From NCBI GenBank assembly GCA_913057645.1, contig CAJXOU010000015.1, positions 1 to 52,722 on the forward strand: a stretch of DNA of 52,722 bases, written 5' to 3'. This DNA is from an uncultured Rhodobiaceae bacterium (GTDB taxonomy: Bacteria > Pseudomonadota > Alphaproteobacteria > Parvibaculales > Parvibaculaceae). This document shows, piece by piece, positions 50,574 to 52,722 of the stretch. The notes beneath the pieces are model-generated. The model was not told where the DNA came from, did no database searches, and was given only the letters and a program-made list of their open reading frames with translations. Both the position numbers and the translations under genes were made by a program. The first letter of the stretch is position 1; every line of letters starts with the position of its first letter.

Positions 50574-50594
50574 CTAGTAAAAAAATCTTACTAG
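50574..50594. promoter_or_regulatory. AT-rich perfect dyad upstream of the secreted six-Cys pair
   Basis: CTAGTAA (50574-50580) and TTACTAG (50588-50594) are perfect 7-base inverted arms around AAAAATC, an AT-rich island in a GC-rich genome. The site lies 30 bases before the first small secreted protein gene and could be an operator or promoter element. It is found only by eye. Confidence 0.4.
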
Positions 50595-50623
50595 TTAGAG
50601 GGGGAAGCCATGGGAGGAAAACC

Positions 50624-51016
50624 TTGAAGTATCTTGTACAGATTTGCCTTGCGCTCGGACTCGGGCTCGTTGGAACAGCCATGTTGCCCTCGGGCGCTCA
50701 TGCGCAGGATGTCCCTGAGTGCATCGACACGGATGACCAGACGCGCAACAATCCGGCCGCAACGGCCCAGTGGTGGTCGCGCCGGTCTGCGGAAGAAAAG
50801 AAGTACATAAGCGAACTCCCTTGCGAAGAGCGCTTCATACCGATGATCTGCATCTTTCTGTTCGATCCGGACCTCAGGGATTGCACGAACCGCCGGGTTG
50901 CCGAATACCGCGCTGACAGAGCTTGTTCGAAGAAAGGTCATGCGCTTCTTTCGGAAGAACATGCGGCCTGCAAGGAAGACTTCAAGAAATCCTTCTCGCC
51001 ACCGTTTCCCGGCTGA
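50624..51016 (+). CDS. Small secreted six-cysteine protein, copy 1
   Basis: A 130-residue exported protein with signal peptide MKYLVQICLALGLGLVGTAM and cleavage near AHA-QD. The mature part of about 101 residues has six cysteines, likely three disulfides, with motifs AEEKKYISELPC, RFIPMICIFLFDPDLRDC and VAEYRADRAC. It ends KKSFSPPFPG. No known family is recognised. The start is TTG 50624 with GGGAGGA directly upstream. A five-codon mini-ORF (ATG 50610) ends overlapping it as TTGA. The next gene is a close copy 18 bases downstream, so they form one operon. Confidence 0.75.
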   Translation: MKYLVQICLALGLGLVGTAMLPSGAHAQDVPECIDTDDQTRNNPAATAQWWSRRSAEEKKYISELPCEERFIPMICIFLFDPDLRDCTNRRVAEYRADRACSKKGHALLSEEHAACKEDFKKSFSPPFPG

Positions 51017-51034
51017 CGATAGCGGAGATAGCGG

Positions 51035-51445
51035 ATGAAGATCTTGGTTCGGGGTTGCCTCGTGCTCGGCCTGGCGCTGGTGGGTATTTCCTTCTTCGCG
51101 AACGGGTCCGAGGCTCAGGACGCTTCGGACCCCATTCCCGATTGCATCAACAGCGAGACGAACGGAACGCGTCCTGCTGACGGCATTGCATGGTGGGGGA
51201 GGCGCTCAACAGAGCAGAAGAAATATATTCGCGAGTTGCCCTGCAACGAGCGCTATATTCCCATGGTATGCATCTTCCTGTGGGATCCGGATCTCCGTGG
51301 TTGCACCAACAAGGGTGTCGCCGAGTACCGGGCCGACAAGGAATGCACAAAACAGGGTTACGAGCTCCTGAGCGCCGAACACGTCGCCTGCAAGGAGCGT
51401 TTCAAGAAGACCTTCGTCCCGCCTTTCCCGAATACGACTTCGTAG
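51035..51445 (+). CDS. Small secreted six-cysteine protein, copy 2
   Basis: A 136-residue exported paralogue of the preceding gene, with signal peptide MKILVRGCLVLGLALVGISF. All six mature cysteines are conserved, along with KKYIRELPC, RYIPMVCIFLWDPDLRGC, GVAEYRADKEC and FKKTFVPPFP. By eye roughly 60 percent of the mature residues match. No known fold or function is recognised. The ATG at 51035 has AGCGGA just upstream. It is followed 47 bases later by the thioesterase gene. Confidence 0.75.
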   Translation: MKILVRGCLVLGLALVGISFFANGSEAQDASDPIPDCINSETNGTRPADGIAWWGRRSTEQKKYIRELPCNERYIPMVCIFLWDPDLRGCTNKGVAEYRADKECTKQGYELLSAEHVACKERFKKTFVPPFPNTTS

Positions 51446-51492
51446 GAGGGACCGGCGTCGTCGAACGGCCGGTTCGGGAGAGAGGCTGGGGA

Positions 51493-51912
51493 ATGAGCGC
51501 GACGGACGACAGGCTGGCGGCCCTCGATCCCGATTGGGAGTCGCCCGCGGCTGTGACGCTCGGCAAGACGGTGCTCGAGAAGGATGCCGAGCGCGGGTAT
51601 ATCCGGGCATCCTTCATGGCAGGCGATAATTTCGTGAATCGCGGCGGGCGCGTCTTTGGCGGTTTCCTCTCCGCCATGCTCGACGGCCTCTGCGGCCACG
51701 CTGTCCGCCTCACGCATGAAAAGCCCGGCACGCCCCAGGTAACGCTCGAGCTCAAGACCAGCTTTGTTGGGCGCGCCGACAAGGGCACGCTCATGGGTGA
51801 AGGGTGGGTCCGGCACCGCGGCAAGTCGATCGCTTTCGCTGAAGCCGAGCTCCGCAACGAAGGCGGCGACCTCGTGGCCAGGGCGAGCGCCACCTTCAAG
51901 ATCGGCGCCTGA
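51493..51912 (+). CDS. PaaI-family hotdog thioesterase
   Basis: A 139-residue hotdog-fold protein that probably hydrolyses acyl- or aryl-CoA thioesters. The PaaI-type core NFVNRGGRVFGGFLSAMLDGLCGHA carries the N-x-x-x-G-G region and the catalytic Asp. QVTLELKTSFVGRAD follows in the beta sheet. ATG 51493 is chosen. The longer frame from 51190 runs through the preceding gene. It is the last protein gene before tRNA-Ser. Confidence 0.88.
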   Translation: MSATDDRLAALDPDWESPAAVTLGKTVLEKDAERGYIRASFMAGDNFVNRGGRVFGGFLSAMLDGLCGHAVRLTHEKPGTPQVTLELKTSFVGRADKGTLMGEGWVRHRGKSIAFAEAELRNEGGDLVARASATFKIGA

Positions 51913-51973
51913 CGGCTTTCCAGCCTCCGTTTTCGGTTGAGAATGACGCCTCCAGCCGATAACCAGTGCAGAG

Positions 51974-52063
51974 GGAAGGGTGGCCGAGTGGTTTAAGGCA
52001 CCGGTCTTGAAAACCGGCGTGGGTTCACGCCCACCGTGGGTTCGAATCCCACCCCTTCCGCCA
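51974..52063 (+). tRNA. tRNA-Ser (anticodon UGA)
   Basis: A complete class II tRNA. The 5' acceptor GGAAGGG (51974-51980) pairs with CCCTTCC (52053-52059), followed by discriminator G and an encoded CCA (52061-52063). The anticodon loop CTTGAAA gives anticodon TGA. A long variable arm (GTGGG..CCCAC) and the T-loop TTCGAAT are visible. It reads UCA-type serine codons. It is the last credible GC-rich feature before the AT-rich edge. Confidence 0.97.
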
Positions 52064-52069
52064 GCTTCC

Positions 52070-52722
52070 TCACGATGATCGGACTTTGGTATCGGCCCGG
52101 AACACGGCTCCGGCCGTGCCCTGTTGCAGGCCTTTCGAAACCCGTCTTGATATTTTGACACATGAAATGTCATTATATTTAAAAATTTTAACATATCCAG
52201 GCTTATTATAACGACTATTTTCAAGTAGTTCAGAAATTGCTATAACATCTCCAACTGCATTTAGGGATATGGAAGATCCTAAAAGCCCGTATGTTAATTC
52301 TCCCTCAAATTTATCCCCTAATAAATTCCATTGATTATTATTCTGGTCAAATTGATATACTTCCGCAACACCCTGACCATAATCGGTGAATCCTATTCTA
52401 GGGTTACCAATCGCTAATATAGAACCATCGGCATTCAAATCCAATTTTAAATCAACGAGTGAGCCACCACCTTCAAAGGTCAAAGTTTGGCCTATTTGCT
52501 CCCAAGTATTTAATATTTCTTTGTACTGGTAAGTTCTAAGATAATCAATATTACCCTGACTATGTCCATCTACTTTATTAGTTGCTACCGCAAGTATTTT
52601 ACCATCATCACTAAGCGCAATGGCACCCCCAAATTGATCCAGGGCATTATCACCAAATATTTGATTACCTAATTGCTTGTAAACACCAGTTTGTGAGTCA
52701 CGCTTATAGACTAGAACATGCC
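52070..52722 (-). CDS. Partial AT-rich FG-GAP/beta-propeller repeat protein, edge fragment
   Basis: The minus strand stays open from the window end to a stop at 52070. From 52722 to about 52146 it encodes three repeats of about 60 residues. Their cores are IALSDDGKILAVAT, LDLNADGSILAIGNP and SISLNAVGDVIAIS, each followed by a G-x-V/Y-Y-Q-type strand and W-x-x-x-G. This resembles surface or secreted beta-propeller (FG-GAP-like) proteins of marine Bacteroidetes or protists. Near 52145 the composition turns GC-rich, and the last 24 or so residues (VSKGLQQGTAG onward) read through alphaproteobacterial-looking DNA. The protein is therefore truncated at the junction. Its start lies outside the window. 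Confidence 0.6.
   Translation of the reverse strand, partial: HVLVYKRDSQTGVYKQLGNQIFGDNALDQFGGAIALSDDGKILAVATNKVDGHSQGNIDYLRTYQYKEILNTWEQIGQTLTFEGGGSLVDLKLDLNADGSILAIGNPRIGFTDYGQGVAEVYQFDQNNNQWNLLGDKFEGELTYGLLGSSISLNAVGDVIAISELLENSRYNKPGYVKIFKYNDISCVKISRRVSKGLQQGTAGAVFRADTKVRSS

Noticed and set aside
1-52722. CRISPR arrays, rRNA genes, prophage or insertion sequences
   Set aside because: No regularly spaced repeats, transposase, integrase or rRNA-like sequences were seen.

Overview
The window looks like the chromosome of a GC-rich alphaproteobacterium. The lines of evidence are a CysD plus fused CysN-CysC, a GlmU-GlmS pair, an IalB-family periplasmic protein, HspQ, SdhE, a PAS_5-type regulator, and a dense set of CoA-thioester enzymes. 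The gene mix resembles lipid-degrading Hyphomicrobiales such as Parvibaculum, but that genus is a guess from content, not a database result. Both edges are suspect. Bases 1-120 are a guanine-rich low-complexity run that looks like a sequencing or assembly artefact. From about 52145 to the end the DNA abruptly becomes AT-rich and encodes part of a beta-propeller repeat protein unlike anything else here.

Left part (1-15.1 kb): the tail of an SH3-like protein, a beta-carbonic anhydrase, a small membrane protein, and sulfate activation genes (cysD-cysNC) behind a highly structured leader. Then come galE, glmU and glmS (nucleotide-sugar and UDP-GlcNAc supply), a secreted TPR-SPOR envelope protein, an orphan CHASE4 histidine kinase, and an HMG-CoA-synthase-like/thiolase pair closed by a clear terminator. 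The HMG-CoA-synthase-like protein has Gln where the catalytic Cys is expected.

Middle (15.2-32.4 kb): an MBOAT plus SGNH-like O-acetylation pair and a PAS regulator. A tight four-gene minus-strand operon follows (AttH-like protein, APH-type kinase, small DUF6285-like protein, enoyl-CoA hydratase) that resembles the 4-hydroxyacyl-CoA kinase module of levulinate catabolism. Next are a DUF502 membrane protein, recG, sdhE and mfd, a FrnE-like DsbA protein and an SDR. An SSS-family symporter is preceded by a 32-codon membrane ORF that overlaps its start, and is flanked by two small membrane proteins sharing a CVW motif.

Right part (32.4-52.7 kb): an accessory lipid and CoA catabolism zone. It holds two acyl-CoA ligases, a class III CoA-transferase, a histidine phosphatase, a VOC protein, a nitronate monooxygenase, a FadL-type porin and a YejA-like binding protein. 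After these come IalB, a hexapeptide acyltransferase, HspQ, an Old Yellow Enzyme, a malyl-CoA/citrate-lyase-type enzyme, two tandem MFS paralogues and a GST. Two tandem secreted six-cysteine paralogues, a hotdog thioesterase and tRNA-Ser(UGA) complete the GC-rich part. Together the genes describe uptake (FadL, MFS), activation (ligases, CoA-transferase), beta-oxidation-type processing (hydratase, SDR, thiolase, lyase, thioesterase) and housekeeping repair and envelope functions.
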